Source of the DNA: Wolinella succinogenes DSM 1740
GTDB taxonomy: Bacteria; Campylobacterota; Campylobacteria; Campylobacterales; Helicobacteraceae
Direction: 5' to 3'
Assembly (NCBI RefSeq): GCF_000196135.1
Contig: NC_005090.1
Location: 1,188,001-1,252,000 of the forward strand
Length of the DNA: 64,000 nucleotides
In this document: positions 56,202 through 64,000 of the stretch, in pieces
Layout: each line of letters begins with the position of its first letter
Numbering within the stretch: the first letter of the stretch is position 1
Made by a program: the position numbers and the translations under genes
Notes under the pieces: generated by a model
What the model was told of the DNA's origin: nothing
The model's database searches: none
Seen by the model: only the letters and a program-made list of their open reading frames with translations

Positions 56202-56231
56202 TTAACAAAAAGAGTCTTAATGTGTTACAAT
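56202..56231 (+). promoter_or_regulatory. Promoter of uppP
   Basis: TTAACA at 56202-56207, 18-bp spacer, TACAAT at 56226-56231 preceded by TGTGT. Five of six matches in each hexamer, 44 bp before the uppP ATG. Confidence 0.6.
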
Positions 56232-56274
56232 TCCGCGCTTCTTAGGCTTCTATTTTTGCGAAAAGGCTACTTTC

Positions 56275-57045
56275 ATGGACATATTCCACGCCATCATCTT
56301 AGGAATCGTCGAAGGACTCACCGAATTCCTCCCCGTCTCTTCCACTGGCCATCTCATCCTCGTCTCCGAGCTATTAGGAATCAAGCAGGATGATTTCCAC
56401 AAAACCTTTGAAATCTCCATCCAACTAGGATCGATTCTCGCCGTGCTTGCCCTCTTTAGAGAGAGACTCTTCTCGGGGGTTGATATTTGGCTCAAACTCG
56501 CCGTGGCCTTCATCCCTACAGGCGCTCTAGGATTCCTCCTCTATAAGCACGTCAAGGCGCTCTTCGCCCCCTCCACGGTCGCCTATGCGCTTATTTTAGG
56601 CGGAATTGTCTTTTTGGTGCTAGAGTGGCTCCACAAGGACAAAGAGTATAAAATCAATAGCGTGGAATCCATTGGCTACAAAGAGGCGCTCGCGATTGGC
56701 TTTTTTCAGGCACTCGCCATGATTCCTGGCACTTCAAGAAGCGGATCGACGATTGTGGGCGGGCTTATTTTGGGGCTCAATCGTAAAGTAGCGGCGGAGT
56801 TCTCTTTCCTCCTAGCGCTCCCTACGATGTTCATCGCTACAGGCTATGATCTCTACAAAAACTCTCACACCCTCTCTATTGAGAATCTAAGCGCTCTAGG
56901 AGTGGGGTTTGTGGTGGCATTTATTTTTGCTATGATTGCCGTGAAGGGCTTTTTGAAGTTCATTTCGCGGTTTAATTTCGTTCCCTTTGGAATCTACCGC
57001 ATCATCCTTGGAATCATCTTTCTCTTTTATCTTGATCTAATCTAA
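56275..57045 (+). CDS. uppP: Undecaprenyl-diphosphate phosphatase
   Basis: 256 residues, about eight membrane segments. Both UppP/BacA signature motifs are present: [14 protein letters not shown] (14-27) and [13 protein letters not shown] near 151-163. Recycles the lipid carrier for peptidoglycan and LPS synthesis. Single gene; divergent from the biotin carboxylase gene, convergent with the Csd6-like gene. Confidence 0.95.
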   Translation: MDIFHAIILGIVEGLTEFLPVSSTGHLILVSELLGIKQDDFHKTFEISIQLGSILAVLALFRERLFSGVDIWLKLAVAFIPTGALGFLLYKHVKALFAPSTVAYALILGGIVFLVLEWLHKDKEYKINSVESIGYKEALAIGFFQALAMIPGTSRSGSTIVGGLILGLNRKVAAEFSFLLALPTMFIATGYDLYKNSHTLSIENLSALGVGFVVAFIFAMIAVKGFLKFISRFNFVPFGIYRIILGIIFLFYLDLI

Positions 57046-57056
57046 AAAGCTAGCCC

Positions 57057-57088
57057 ATTGTGGCCGAGAATCACTTCTCTGCCACAAT
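57057..57088. terminator. Hairpin between uppP and the Csd6-like gene
   Basis: ATTGTGGC (57057-57064) and GCCACAAT (57081-57088) form an 8-bp stem with a 16-nt loop between convergent genes; the Csd6-like stop lies in the loop. Only a short T-rich stretch follows. Confidence 0.5.
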
Positions 57089-58039
57089 TTGCATTTTATC
57101 TTTCACCAACTTCACATAGAGCTCTTTCTCTCCTGAGAAGGAGTAGCTAGGAGCGTTGTAAATCTCATAAAAGCCGATTCGAAAGAATCGCTCTCCGCGC
57201 TCATTGGGATAGGGAGAGACATTGATATTCTGAAAGACGATGGTCTTATTTTCGCCCTTGTTAAAAACACGCCGCTTATAATCCCTAAACGCCTCAAACT
57301 TCATCCCATCAAAACGCAAAAAGTCCTCTTTGTCATAGTAGCCTAGATAGCTCTCCAAATCATTGAATTTCCAAGCGTTTCTCCATCTAAAGAGGTCACT
57401 CAAAAGAATCACCAGCTCCTCATTTTTAACCTCAAAGAGATTCCCATCGCCCGTAATAAGCAGACTCTCTTTATGATTGATCGAGCCATCAATGGTCTTG
57501 AGCAATTGGTTATCAATCGCGATGCAGCCCTTGGTGTTGATCTCTCGGTCGCCATTGAGGGGCAATCCGTGAATCCAAATCCCCGAACCACTCTTTTTTT
57601 GCAAACTATCATAGAGATTGGGGTAGGAGGTGACAAAGGCTAGAGGTCCATAGAGCTGATCTAAACGAGTGAGTTTGGCGGTGAGATCATAGACGCCGAT
57701 GGGGGTTTTAAGATCGCCCTCTATGCGTTTATCTCCCTTTTTTGAACCCATGAGCGCTTTGGTGTGCGCCAGTCGTTCTGGCTTTTTACCGCCAAGTTGG
57801 TAGAGCGAAAGCTCCGAGAGGGCTTTATCGGCGATGAAAAGATACTTCACGCTCTCATAATAGCCAAAGCGCGCATCCGCCCCTTCTAGACTCTCTTTCC
57901 AATATTCTCGACTTGTCAAAGCCTCTTCGAGCTTGCCCTCAACGGCTTTGAGGCCGCCTTGGCGATAGGCCTTCACATAGTCAAATTCAAAAGCCCAAAC
58001 CGAGCTCAACATCCATAACAGCACTAATGCAATTCTCAT
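57071..58039 (-). CDS. csd6: Csd6/Pgp2-like L,D-carboxypeptidase, YkuD fold
   Basis: 322 residues with a signal peptide (1-16, ending VWA). YkuD domain in the middle: GDLKTPIGVYDL near 108, IWIHG near 155 and NTKGCIAI with the catalytic Cys near 171, a variant of the usual SHGCxR. The C-terminal NTF2-like region (about 215-320) is that of H. pylori Csd6 (HP0518), which trims tetrapeptides to tripeptides for helical shape. The same neighbour (era) occurs in H. pylori. With the Csd1/CcmA genes at 4.4-5.7 kb this makes a second cell-shape locus in the window. Confidence 0.85.
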   Translation of the reverse strand: MRIALVLLWMLSSVWAFEFDYVKAYRQGGLKAVEGKLEEALTSREYWKESLEGADARFGYYESVKYLFIADKALSELSLYQLGGKKPERLAHTKALMGSKKGDKRIEGDLKTPIGVYDLTAKLTRLDQLYGPLAFVTSYPNLYDSLQKKSGSGIWIHGLPLNGDREINTKGCIAIDNQLLKTIDGSINHKESLLITGDGNLFEVKNEELVILLSDLFRWRNAWKFNDLESYLGYYDKEDFLRFDGMKFEAFRDYKRRVFNKGENKTIVFQNINVSPYPNERGERFFRIGFYEIYNAPSYSFSGEKELYVKLVKDKMQIVAEK

Positions 58040-58057
58040 TGTCTCTCCATGCGTGAT

Positions 58058-58957
58058 TTAATCCTCAAAATCGTATCCAAAATCCATCAGCCTCTTTTTG
58101 TCCTTGCTCCAACCCTTTTGGACTTTGACAAAGAGCTTCAAAAAAACCTTTTTCCCACTCATCTCCTCCATCAAAAGGCGCGCTTCTTTGCCGATTCTTT
58201 GAAGTGTCGCGCCCCCCTTTCCGATGAGCACCCCTTTTTGACTATCTTTCTCTACGACGATGGTCGCGCTGACTTTATCTAATCCCCCCTCTTCTTCAAA
58301 TTTATCAATCACCACATCGCTCTCATAGGGAATCTCATCACTCACATTCTCGAAAATCGATTCTCGAATGAGCTCTTTATAGAGTTGGCGAAAGTTTTCA
58401 GTGGTCAAGATATCTTCCTCAAAAAGCGGTGGAGAGGGAGGCATCTGCTTGGCTGTCTCGCTTAAAATCGCCTCTTTGCCCACTCCCTTTTTGACCGAAA
58501 CAGGAATAAGCGCCTCATAAGACTCCGCATAAGGAGCGTATTGGGCTATCTTTTGGAGTAGTTTTCCATTGTCCACGGTGTCAATTTTAGAGAGCAGAAG
58601 GAGATGTTTTTTTCCTTCTGAAACGCGCAAAAATTCCTCATAATGCGAGATAGAATCGCTCACGGGAGCCAGAAAAAGAATCAAATCGCAATCGCCAATC
58701 GCTTTGAGCGCCTCTTGGAGCATGAATTGATTGAGAAGTTTCTCTTGATGATGGAGTCCTGGGGTGTCCACGAAGATGATCTGAGCCTCTTGATGGGGGA
58801 TGATGAATTTCATCCGCTTGCGTGTTGCGTTGGCCTTGTGCGAGACCATCGCGAGCTTTTCGCCCACAAGCCAATTAAGAAGCGTACTCTTACCCGCATT
58901 GGGGCGACCCACGACCGCCACAAAGCCCGCTTTGGTGATAGAGGTCTCCGCACTCAC
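58058..58957 (-). CDS. era: GTPase Era
   Basis: 299 residues; binds the 3' end of 16S rRNA during 30S maturation. G1 is GRPNAGKST (17-25), G3 DTPG near 60, G4 SKID near 122; the C-terminal KH domain includes VLIGKGGATLQRIG. Starts with GTG overlapping the hslU stop (GTGA). Confidence 0.95.
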   Translation of the reverse strand: MSAETSITKAGFVAVVGRPNAGKSTLLNWLVGEKLAMVSHKANATRKRMKFIIPHQEAQIIFVDTPGLHHQEKLLNQFMLQEALKAIGDCDLILFLAPVSDSISHYEEFLRVSEGKKHLLLLSKIDTVDNGKLLQKIAQYAPYAESYEALIPVSVKKGVGKEAILSETAKQMPPSPPLFEEDILTTENFRQLYKELIRESIFENVSDEIPYESDVVIDKFEEEGGLDKVSATIVVEKDSQKGVLIGKGGATLQRIGKEARLLMEEMSGKKVFLKLFVKVQKGWSKDKKRLMDFGYDFED

Positions 58958-60288
58958 AGGATATACCTCGCCACATCGACATTCTCCACCAAATCATCGA
59001 GTCGCTCATGCACTCTCTCTTTGGTGATCACCACTTTTTCGCCTTGATGCTCTTCTGCTTCAAAGCTGATCTCTTCTAGCACCTTCTCAATCACCGTATG
59101 GAGCCTTCGCGCCCCAATATCTTCGGTCTTTTCATTGGCTCTCTGCGAAAGTTTCGCAAGTGCCCTAATCGCCTCATCCTCAAAAACAAGCTCCACTCCC
59201 TCCGTCTCCAAAAGAGCGATGTATTGCTTGAGAATCGAATTTTTGGTTTGCGTGAGAATCTTATAGAGCGTCTCCTCATCCAAAGAATCAAGCTCAACTC
59301 GAAGCGGGAATCGACCTTGAAGCTCAGGAATAAGATCGCTTGGCTTGCTTAGATGGAAAGCTCCTGCGGCGATAAAAAGGATGTAGTCGGTCTTGATCTG
59401 CCCATGCTTGGTGCTCACCGTGCTCCCCTCCACGATAGGAAGCAGATCTCGCTGAACCCCCTCTTTGCTTGGGTCTTGACGCGAAGAAGAGCCTTGAGAG
59501 ACGGCAATCTTATCCATCTCATCAATAAAGATAATTCCCTCCTCCTCTGCTCTTCTTAAGCCCTCCGCCTTGATCGTCTCCATATCCAAAAGTGCCTCGC
59601 TCGCTTCAATTTTTAGAAGCTCCTTGGCCTCTTTGACGGTGACCTCCTTTTTCATCTCCTCTTTTTGGGAATTGAGAAAGGCTTTGGCTAGCGATTCTTG
59701 GATACGGACAATCTCAGGGGGAACATTTCCCTCACTAAAATCCACGCTCTTTTTAGGGGGTTGAATTTCGATTTTAAGATGATCCACTTCGCCATTGATA
59801 ACGCGCTGCTTCATCCGCTCATAAGAGGATTCATACTCCTGCATCTTTGCTTCGCTCGCCCCTTTGGGAAGCGGAGGAATGAGCTTTTGGACGATCTTTT
59901 CGATCACATAGGCGTCAATCCCCTCTTGATTCTTCTCTTTGTGCTCCTCTTTAACCAGCGCAATCGCCGCACCCACAAGATCTCGAACCATCGACTCCAC
60001 ATCACGACCGACAAATCCCACCTCGGTGTATTTGCTCGCCTCCACTTTGATAAAAGGCAAACCCATCATGCGCGCCATTCGCCTAGCAATCTCCGTCTTT
60101 CCTACGCCCGTGGAGCCGATCATGAGGATGTTTTTAGGAATCACCTCCTCTTGCATCTCTTTGGATAGCTTCATGCGCCTGTATCGATTCCTAAGCGCGA
60201 TCGCTACGCGCTTCTTTGCCTCTTTTTGCCCGATGATATACTCATCTAAGTAGGCAACAATCTCCTTGGGCGTCATTGCTTGCTTCAC
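58954..60288 (-). CDS. hslU: HslU ATPase, unfoldase of the HslUV protease
   Basis: 444 residues, AAA+ Clp/Hsp100 family. Walker A GSTGVGKTE at 58-66, Walker B IIFIDEMDK near 247, inserted I-domain (about 110-240) and C-terminal tail DVARYIL that docks into HslV. Nine bases downstream of hslV, four-base overlap with era. Confidence 0.96.
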   Translation of the reverse strand: MKQAMTPKEIVAYLDEYIIGQKEAKKRVAIALRNRYRRMKLSKEMQEEVIPKNILMIGSTGVGKTEIARRMARMMGLPFIKVEASKYTEVGFVGRDVESMVRDLVGAAIALVKEEHKEKNQEGIDAYVIEKIVQKLIPPLPKGASEAKMQEYESSYERMKQRVINGEVDHLKIEIQPPKKSVDFSEGNVPPEIVRIQESLAKAFLNSQKEEMKKEVTVKEAKELLKIEASEALLDMETIKAEGLRRAEEEGIIFIDEMDKIAVSQGSSSRQDPSKEGVQRDLLPIVEGSTVSTKHGQIKTDYILFIAAGAFHLSKPSDLIPELQGRFPLRVELDSLDEETLYKILTQTKNSILKQYIALLETEGVELVFEDEAIRALAKLSQRANEKTEDIGARRLHTVIEKVLEEISFEAEEHQGEKVVITKERVHERLDDLVENVDVARYIL

Positions 60289-60297
60289 GCCTGCTCC

Positions 60298-60828
60298 TTA
60301 AAGTTCTAAAAGTTTGATGTTGGTGTTGGTGTAGATGCAGAGTTCACCCGCGATCAGTAGCGATTCTCTCACTAGCTCTGATTCGGGAAGATCGGCAAAT
60401 TTATCCAGTGCTCTAGCCGCTGAGAGAGCGTAGTTCCCCCCGCTTCCAATGGCTGCAATCTTGCCATCTTCAGGCTCCACCACATCCCCTGTGCCGCTCA
60501 AGATAAAGAGACGCTCTCTATCCATCACAATCATCATCGCCTCAAGGCGTCTTAGATATTTATCCTTGCGCCACTCTTTAGAAAAATCGATCACCGACTT
60601 CACCAAATCGCCCTTACGATTCTCTAAAATCCGCTCAAACATCTCAAAAAGCGTGAATGCATCCGCCGTGCTACCCGCAAATCCGCTCAAAATCTTGCCA
60701 TTATAGAGCATACGAATCTTGGTCGCATTGCCCTTTAGGACGCAGTTACCAAAGGTCACCTGCCCATCTCCGCCAATCACGGAGTGATTCTCGCCTTTAT
60801 AGGCGAGAATCGTAGTGGCTTCAAACAT
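60298..60828 (-). CDS. hslV: HslV peptidase of the HslUV protease
   Basis: 176 residues from ATG 60828, giving the short propeptide MFEA before catalytic Thr5 (TTILAYKG); a longer frame to 60876 lies inside rplI and is rejected. Proteasome-type fold with [10 protein letters not shown] and [14 protein letters not shown]. Forms dodecamers with HslU. Overlaps rplI by 8 bp. Confidence 0.95.
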   Translation of the reverse strand: MFEATTILAYKGENHSVIGGDGQVTFGNCVLKGNATKIRMLYNGKILSGFAGSTADAFTLFEMFERILENRKGDLVKSVIDFSKEWRKDKYLRRLEAMMIVMDRERLFILSGTGDVVEPEDGKIAAIGSGGNYALSAARALDKFADLPESELVRESLLIAGELCIYTNTNIKLLEL

Positions 60829-61273
60829 TGCTTCCCTCGACATCAATCTTGAGCTCGGCATGGATTCCATGCCCAAGCTTCACCTCAATCTCATAAATTC
60901 CAGTGCTTTTGATGGGGGTTTTGAGCTCAAAACTCTTCTTGTCCACTTCAATTCCTTTTTGCGCCATCAAGGCTGCACTTAGGTCTTCTTTGGTGATCGC
61001 ACCATAAAGTGAACCATTGGCACCCACTTTTTGGACGATTTTAAGCGTCACGCTCGCCAACTCTTTGGCAACATTTTTGAGTCTCTCAAGCTCTTGTGCC
61101 TCTTTTTCAGCGCGTCTTTTTTGCTCCGCTTTCCATCGATTAATCACTTCATTAGTCGCTATTTCAGCCATGCCTTTGCCCACGAGAAAGTTTCGTCCAT
61201 AGCCATCTTTGACTTCATGAATCTCGCCTGCTTTGCCTAGGCCTTTAACCTCTTTGGTCAATAATACTTTCAT
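60821..61273 (-). CDS. rplI: Ribosomal protein L9
   Basis: 150 residues: N-terminal globular domain (1-50, with [17 protein letters not shown] as [14 protein letters not shown]), a long connecting helix (about 45-75) and a C-terminal domain with [15 protein letters not shown]. Heads the rplI-hslV-hslU-era-csd6 run, the order also seen in H. pylori. Confidence 0.95.
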   Translation of the reverse strand: MKVLLTKEVKGLGKAGEIHEVKDGYGRNFLVGKGMAEIATNEVINRWKAEQKRRAEKEAQELERLKNVAKELASVTLKIVQKVGANGSLYGAITKEDLSAALMAQKGIEVDKKSFELKTPIKSTGIYEIEVKLGHGIHAELKIDVEGSNV

Positions 61274-61316
61274 GTTAAAACTCCTTTAATTTTTATCCAT
61301 TTTAACGAAAAAAACT

Positions 61317-61628
61317 TTATGCTTTGGAAGAGAGACTCGCTTCGATAAACTCTTTGGAGCAGTAGATTCCGCAGTGACAATGCCCCTCATGGGGGATTTC
61401 ATGAGCAAGAGCTGGCTTGCAGGGACAGAGGCGATCTTCCTTGGTGTGGGTCACAAAAAAACAGGGGCAGTAGCGCTTACCATGGAGCATTTTGTGGCGT
61501 GTCAAGCCTAGCTGAATTGACTCATTCACCTCAGAATCAGGATTATAGAAAAATCCAAACTGCTGGATAACCTTGTCGGTGAATTGCTTGGTTTTCTGAA
61601 GCTCACTCAAGAATTCAGGAGAGTTCAT
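61317..61628 (-). CDS. Ferredoxin-thioredoxin reductase catalytic-subunit-like protein
   Basis: 103 residues from ATG 61628. Seven Cys in the FTR order CPC (54-56), CPC (68-70), CHC (84-86) and a further Cys90. In plant FTR these give a 4Fe-4S cluster next to a redox disulfide. Spacing between the motifs (11 and 13 residues) differs from the plant form (16 and 8). No FTR alpha subunit gene is nearby, and a partner ferredoxin or thioredoxin is not in the window. Divergent from the YgjP-like gene. Confidence 0.8.
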   Translation of the reverse strand: MNSPEFLSELQKTKQFTDKVIQQFGFFYNPDSEVNESIQLGLTRHKMLHGKRYCPCFFVTHTKEDRLCPCKPALAHEIPHEGHCHCGIYCSKEFIEASLSSKA

Positions 61629-61715
61629 GTCGATTTTTTGGGTAGAATCAGAGGCCAAAAGATTTCCTTGGTGAATTTTTGCCCTAATCCTAATGTAAAG
61701 AAGGTAAAAAACCCC

Positions 61716-62342
61716 TTGCAAACCCTCCCCTGTCCGCTTGAAATTCGCCGCTCCCCCCAAACCAAAAGAGTCCGTCTCACCCTAGGAGCTGACCTCATTT
61801 TGCGACTCAGCGCCCCCATGGGCTACCCCAAACATCGCTGCTTGGAGTTTGTCCATGCCCAGCATGAATGGATCACTTTGCACCTAGAGCGCCTCACGAA
61901 AGCCAAAGAGAATCTAGAAGAGATTTTAAGCGCACACGAAGGAGAGATTCTTCTGGCTGGAGAGTGGGTCTCGCTCGCCTCTCTTCCTAGGCCCTGCCCC
62001 AAATCTCTGCGCACACTCTTTCAAGAGAGGCTCAAAGATCGCCTAGCGTTTTGGAGCGACCAAATGGGGCTCTACCCAGAGCGATTCTCCCTCCGCAAAA
62101 CCAAAAATCGCCTAGGGAGCTGCTCCTCTAATGGGGCGCTCTCCTTCTCGCTCCAACTTCTCTTTGTCCCTTTAGAGGTGCTTGATTATGTGATCGTGCA
62201 CGAACTGGCCCACCTCAAGCACCCCAATCATTCCAAAGCTTTTTGGAGTCTCGTCCGCTCCCATCTTCCCTCTTTCCATGAATCAAAAATTTACCTCCGC
62301 CAGCACCACGCCCTCCACCTTCGATTGCAAGAGAGAATTTAG
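61716..62342 (+). CDS. YgjP-like M48/DUF45 metallopeptidase family protein
   Basis: About 208 residues from TTG 61716 with AAGAAGGT ten bases upstream; the frame extends up to TTG 61584, but that would overlap the divergent FTR gene. Zinc motif HELAHLKHPNHSKAFW near 160, the family form of HExxH with the third ligand His. E. coli YgjP is reported to act as a UTP pyrophosphatase; proteolysis is unproven. The stop codon lies within the CIRCE element of hsp20. Confidence 0.78.
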   Translation: MQTLPCPLEIRRSPQTKRVRLTLGADLILRLSAPMGYPKHRCLEFVHAQHEWITLHLERLTKAKENLEEILSAHEGEILLAGEWVSLASLPRPCPKSLRTLFQERLKDRLAFWSDQMGLYPERFSLRKTKNRLGSCSSNGALSFSLQLLFVPLEVLDYVIVHELAHLKHPNHSKAFWSLVRSHLPSFHESKIYLRQHHALHLRLQERI

Positions 62343-62365
62343 CACTAAAATACAAATAGTGCTAA
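62339..62365 (+). promoter_or_regulatory. CIRCE element (HrcA operator) upstream of hsp20
   Basis: TTAGCACTA (62339-62347), nine bases, TAGTGCTAA (62357-62365): a perfect inverted repeat that differs from the CIRCE consensus TTAGCACTC-N9-GAGTGCTAA only in one symmetric base pair. It ends six bases before the -35 box. Confidence 0.85.
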
Positions 62366-62371
62366 AAAATA

Positions 62372-62400
62372 TTGACATTTACTCTCTATTGGGATAGAAT
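62372..62400 (+). promoter_or_regulatory. Vegetative promoter of hsp20
   Basis: TTGACA (62372-62377), 17-bp spacer, TAGAAT (62395-62400). Transcription should start near 62407, leaving an untranslated leader of about 69 bases. Confidence 0.8.
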
Positions 62401-62406
62401 TCTCCC

Positions 62407-62433
62407 AAAGTTGATTGTATGTGTATCAACTTT
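62407..62433 (+). promoter_or_regulatory. Predicted HspR (HAIR-like) operator at the hsp20 start site
   Basis: AAAGTTGAT, nine bases, ATCAACTTT: a perfect 9-bp inverted repeat containing TTGA-N11-TCAA, the core spacing of HAIR. Its first 11 bases are identical to the operator at cbpA-hspR (18817-18827). In RNA it would also form a 5' stem-loop. Confidence 0.65.
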
Positions 62434-62475
62434 AATGACTTAGTAGTCATAAATAAATCAATAGGAGGTTCTATC

Positions 62476-62907
62476 ATGTTTTTGACTCGATTTGATCCCC
62501 TAAGGGATTTAAAAGAGATTGAGAGGCGTTTTCTTACCCCCTTTGGTGAGGGAGGAGAAGGGGGTGCAAAATCCAACCTCAGAGGATTTGCCCCTGTAGT
62601 GAATACTCGAGAAGAGGAGAAGGGTTACTTCATCGAAGTGGATCTTCCTGGCGTGCAAAAAGAGGATATTCATATTGATGTGAAAGAGAACACCCTCTCT
62701 ATTACGGGTGAGCGCAAGCTCAAAGAAGAGGTCAAAGAGGAGAACTACTATAAAGTTGAGAGCTTCTTTGGAAAGTTCCAGCGGAGCTTTACATTGCCCG
62801 AAAATGTAGATAGTGATGCCATTACCGCCCAAAGTAAAGATGGCGTTCTAGAGATCTTCATCCCCAAAACCGCCCCCAAAGACGCCAAAAGAATCGCCAT
62901 CTCCTAA
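62476..62907 (+). CDS. Small heat-shock protein, Hsp20/alpha-crystallin family
   Basis: 143 residues from ATG 62476 with AGGAGG eight bases upstream; the in-frame ATG at 62419 lies in the operator and lacks a ribosome site. The N-terminal region begins MFLTRFDPLRDLKEIERRF, and the alpha-crystallin domain (about 40-135) includes FIEVDLPGVQKEDIHIDV and the DGVLEIFIPK motif. ATP-independent holdase for unfolding proteins. Control by two repressors is predicted from the operators upstream. Confidence 0.94.
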   Translation: MFLTRFDPLRDLKEIERRFLTPFGEGGEGGAKSNLRGFAPVVNTREEEKGYFIEVDLPGVQKEDIHIDVKENTLSITGERKLKEEVKEENYYKVESFFGKFQRSFTLPENVDSDAITAQSKDGVLEIFIPKTAPKDAKRIAIS

Positions 62908-62908
62908 C

Positions 62909-62933
62909 AGAGAGCCCGTTCTTGGGGCTCTCT
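62909..62933. terminator. Hairpin between hsp20 and proA
   Basis: AGAGAGCCC (62909-62917) and GGGCTCTCT (62925-62933), 9-bp stem, 7-nt loop, between convergent genes; short T-run on the plus strand only. Confidence 0.6.
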
Positions 62934-64000
62934 ACTTTCGAATCTGACCCTCTCCATAGATTTTGAATTTATAGGTGGTGAGTTCGTTGATTCCCATGGG
63001 GCCGCGCGCGTGGAGTTTGCTGGTGGAGATTCCCACCTCCGCTCCAAAGCCAAACTCTCCCCCATCCGTGAATCGCGTGGAGGCATTGACATAGACGCTA
63101 GAGGCATCCACCTCTTCTAGGAATCGTTCGGCAATGGAGTGATTTTGCGTGATGATCGATTCGGAGTGTTGCGAGCCATAGATGGCGATATGTTCTAGCG
63201 CCTCCTCAAAGCCTTTCACCACCCGCACATTGAGAATATTTTCGCCATACTCGGTGTGGAAATCCTCCTCGCTTGCCCTCTTGCCTCCAAGAATCTTCAA
63301 GCTCTTCTCGCACCCTCGAATCTCTGTTCCCTTCTCCTCCAATAGGGGTCGAAGCTCCAGAAGGAATCGCTCATGAATCGTCTCATCCACTAGAAGCGTC
63401 TCAATGGCATTGCAGACGCTTGGACGCTGGGTTTTGGCGTTGATGACGATGGGGAGCGCCTTGGCAAAATCGGCCTCTTCATGGATATAGAGATGACAAA
63501 GCCCTTTGTCGTGCTTAATCACAGGAATAGTCGCATTCTCACTTACAAAAGAGATGAGCGCGTTCCCTCCACGAGGGACGATCAAGTCCACATATTGATC
63601 CATTTTGACCAATTTTGCCACCCCCTCGCGCGAGGCATCGGGAAGGAGTGAAATCGCCTCTATGGGTAGGTTGTTTGCCTTAAGAACCGCCTGCATCACC
63701 GAAGCGATCGCCTCATTGCTTCGCTTGGCCTCTTTGCCGCCTTTGAGCACGCAGACATTCCCGCTCTTAAAGCAGAGTGCAGCGGTGTCGCTCGTGACAT
63801 TGGGGCGTGATTCATAGATGATTCCCACCACACCAATAGGAGTGCTCACCTTCTCGATTCTTAGGCCATTCTCCACCACCCATCCATCGACGATTCTCCC
63901 CAGGGGATTCCTTAGCATTGCGATCTCTTCAATCGCTCTTGCCATTCCTGCAATCTTTGGGCCATCCAGAGCCAGACGCTCTAGCATAGAGCCTTTAAGC
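62932..64000 (-). CDS. proA: Gamma-glutamyl phosphate reductase, 5' end outside the window
   Basis: The frame is open to the window edge, giving 355 visible residues of an expected 410-420. Aldehyde-dehydrogenase fold. Visible: PIGVVGIIYESRPNVTSD, KGGKEAKRSN, PRGGNALI and the catalytic Cys region QRPSVCNAIETLLVDE; C-terminal STRFTDGGEFGFGAEVGIST. Makes glutamate semialdehyde for proline synthesis. An internal ATG at 63987 exists but would remove conserved N-terminal sequence. proB is not in the window. Confidence 0.95.
   Translation of the reverse strand, partial: LKGSMLERLALDGPKIAGMARAIEEIAMLRNPLGRIVDGWVVENGLRIEKVSTPIGVVGIIYESRPNVTSDTAALCFKSGNVCVLKGGKEAKRSNEAIASVMQAVLKANNLPIEAISLLPDASREGVAKLVKMDQYVDLIVPRGGNALISFVSENATIPVIKHDKGLCHLYIHEEADFAKALPIVINAKTQRPSVCNAIETLLVDETIHERFLLELRPLLEEKGTEIRGCEKSLKILGGKRASEEDFHTEYGENILNVRVVKGFEEALEHIAIYGSQHSESIITQNHSIAERFLEEVDASSVYVNASTRFTDGGEFGFGAEVGISTSKLHARGPMGINELTTYKFKIYGEGQIRK

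Noticed and set aside
62461-62478. RNA thermometer sequestering the hsp20 ribosome site (ATAG ... CTAT)
   Set aside because: Only four pairable bases around AGGAGG; no ROSE or fourU pattern. DNA operators already explain heat control.
1-64000. CRISPR arrays, tRNA or rRNA genes
   Set aside because: No regularly spaced direct repeats and no tRNA- or rRNA-like sequence was noticed in the short intergenic gaps; a covariance-model scan was not possible.

Overview
The window is a gene-dense piece of a Campylobacterota chromosome and looks like the Helicobacteraceae member Wolinella succinogenes. That assignment rests on gene order and protein character, not on a search. Several blocks match Helicobacter pylori neighbourhoods: mfd-ccmA-csd1-folC-lptE-leuS-secF-secD-yajC-nhaA-addA, cbpA-hspR-rarA, lolA-secA-lolC/E, nadC-nadA-psd, mnmE-jag-yidC-yidD-rnpA-rpmH and csd6-era-hslU-hslV-rplI. 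There is no rRNA, tRNA or CRISPR array, and no gene-free stretch above about 200 bp.

Region by region: 1-0.6 kb is the 3' part of an EF-hand protein. 0.6-18.7 kb is a long minus-strand block: repair (mfd, addA), cell shape (bactofilin and LytM peptidase), folate, envelope (lptE), leuS, Sec export and a Na+/H+ antiporter. 18.8-21.5 kb is the heat-shock operon cbpA-hspR-rarA. 21.5-25.9 kb carries lolA, secA and a LolC/E permease. 25.9-28.5 kb is a break point: one complete IS3-family element sits between the 3' end of a fic-type gene and the 3' end of a TonB-dependent receptor gene. 28.7-40.2 kb is one closely spaced plus-strand run of eight transport genes (two siderophore-type ABC half-transporters, two MFS carriers, MntP, and a TolC/MFP/RND efflux set), with a Fur-like box on its promoter. 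40.2-54.6 kb holds minus-strand cofactor, lipid, cell-wall and translation genes, ending in the rpmH-rnpA-yidD-yidC-jag-mnmE group. 54.7-64 kb holds a biotin carboxylase, uppP, a Csd6-like enzyme, era, hslUV, rplI, an FTR-like iron-sulfur protein, a YgjP-type metallopeptidase, a small heat-shock protein and the 3' part of proA.

The most informative non-coding signals are at the two heat-shock loci. The hsp20 promoter carries a near-consensus CIRCE element (HrcA operator) upstream of the -35 box and a perfect 9-9-9 inverted repeat at the transcription start. The left arm and next two bases of that repeat (11 bp) recur at the cbpA-hspR promoter, with HspR/HAIR-type TTGA-N11 spacing. This predicts two-repressor control of hsp20 and autoregulation of hspR. 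Other points to check are the chimeric IS junction that has removed the 5' part of the siderophore receptor, an rnpA gene with no ATG, GTG or TTG start, and a 30-residue membrane peptide between hspR and rarA.
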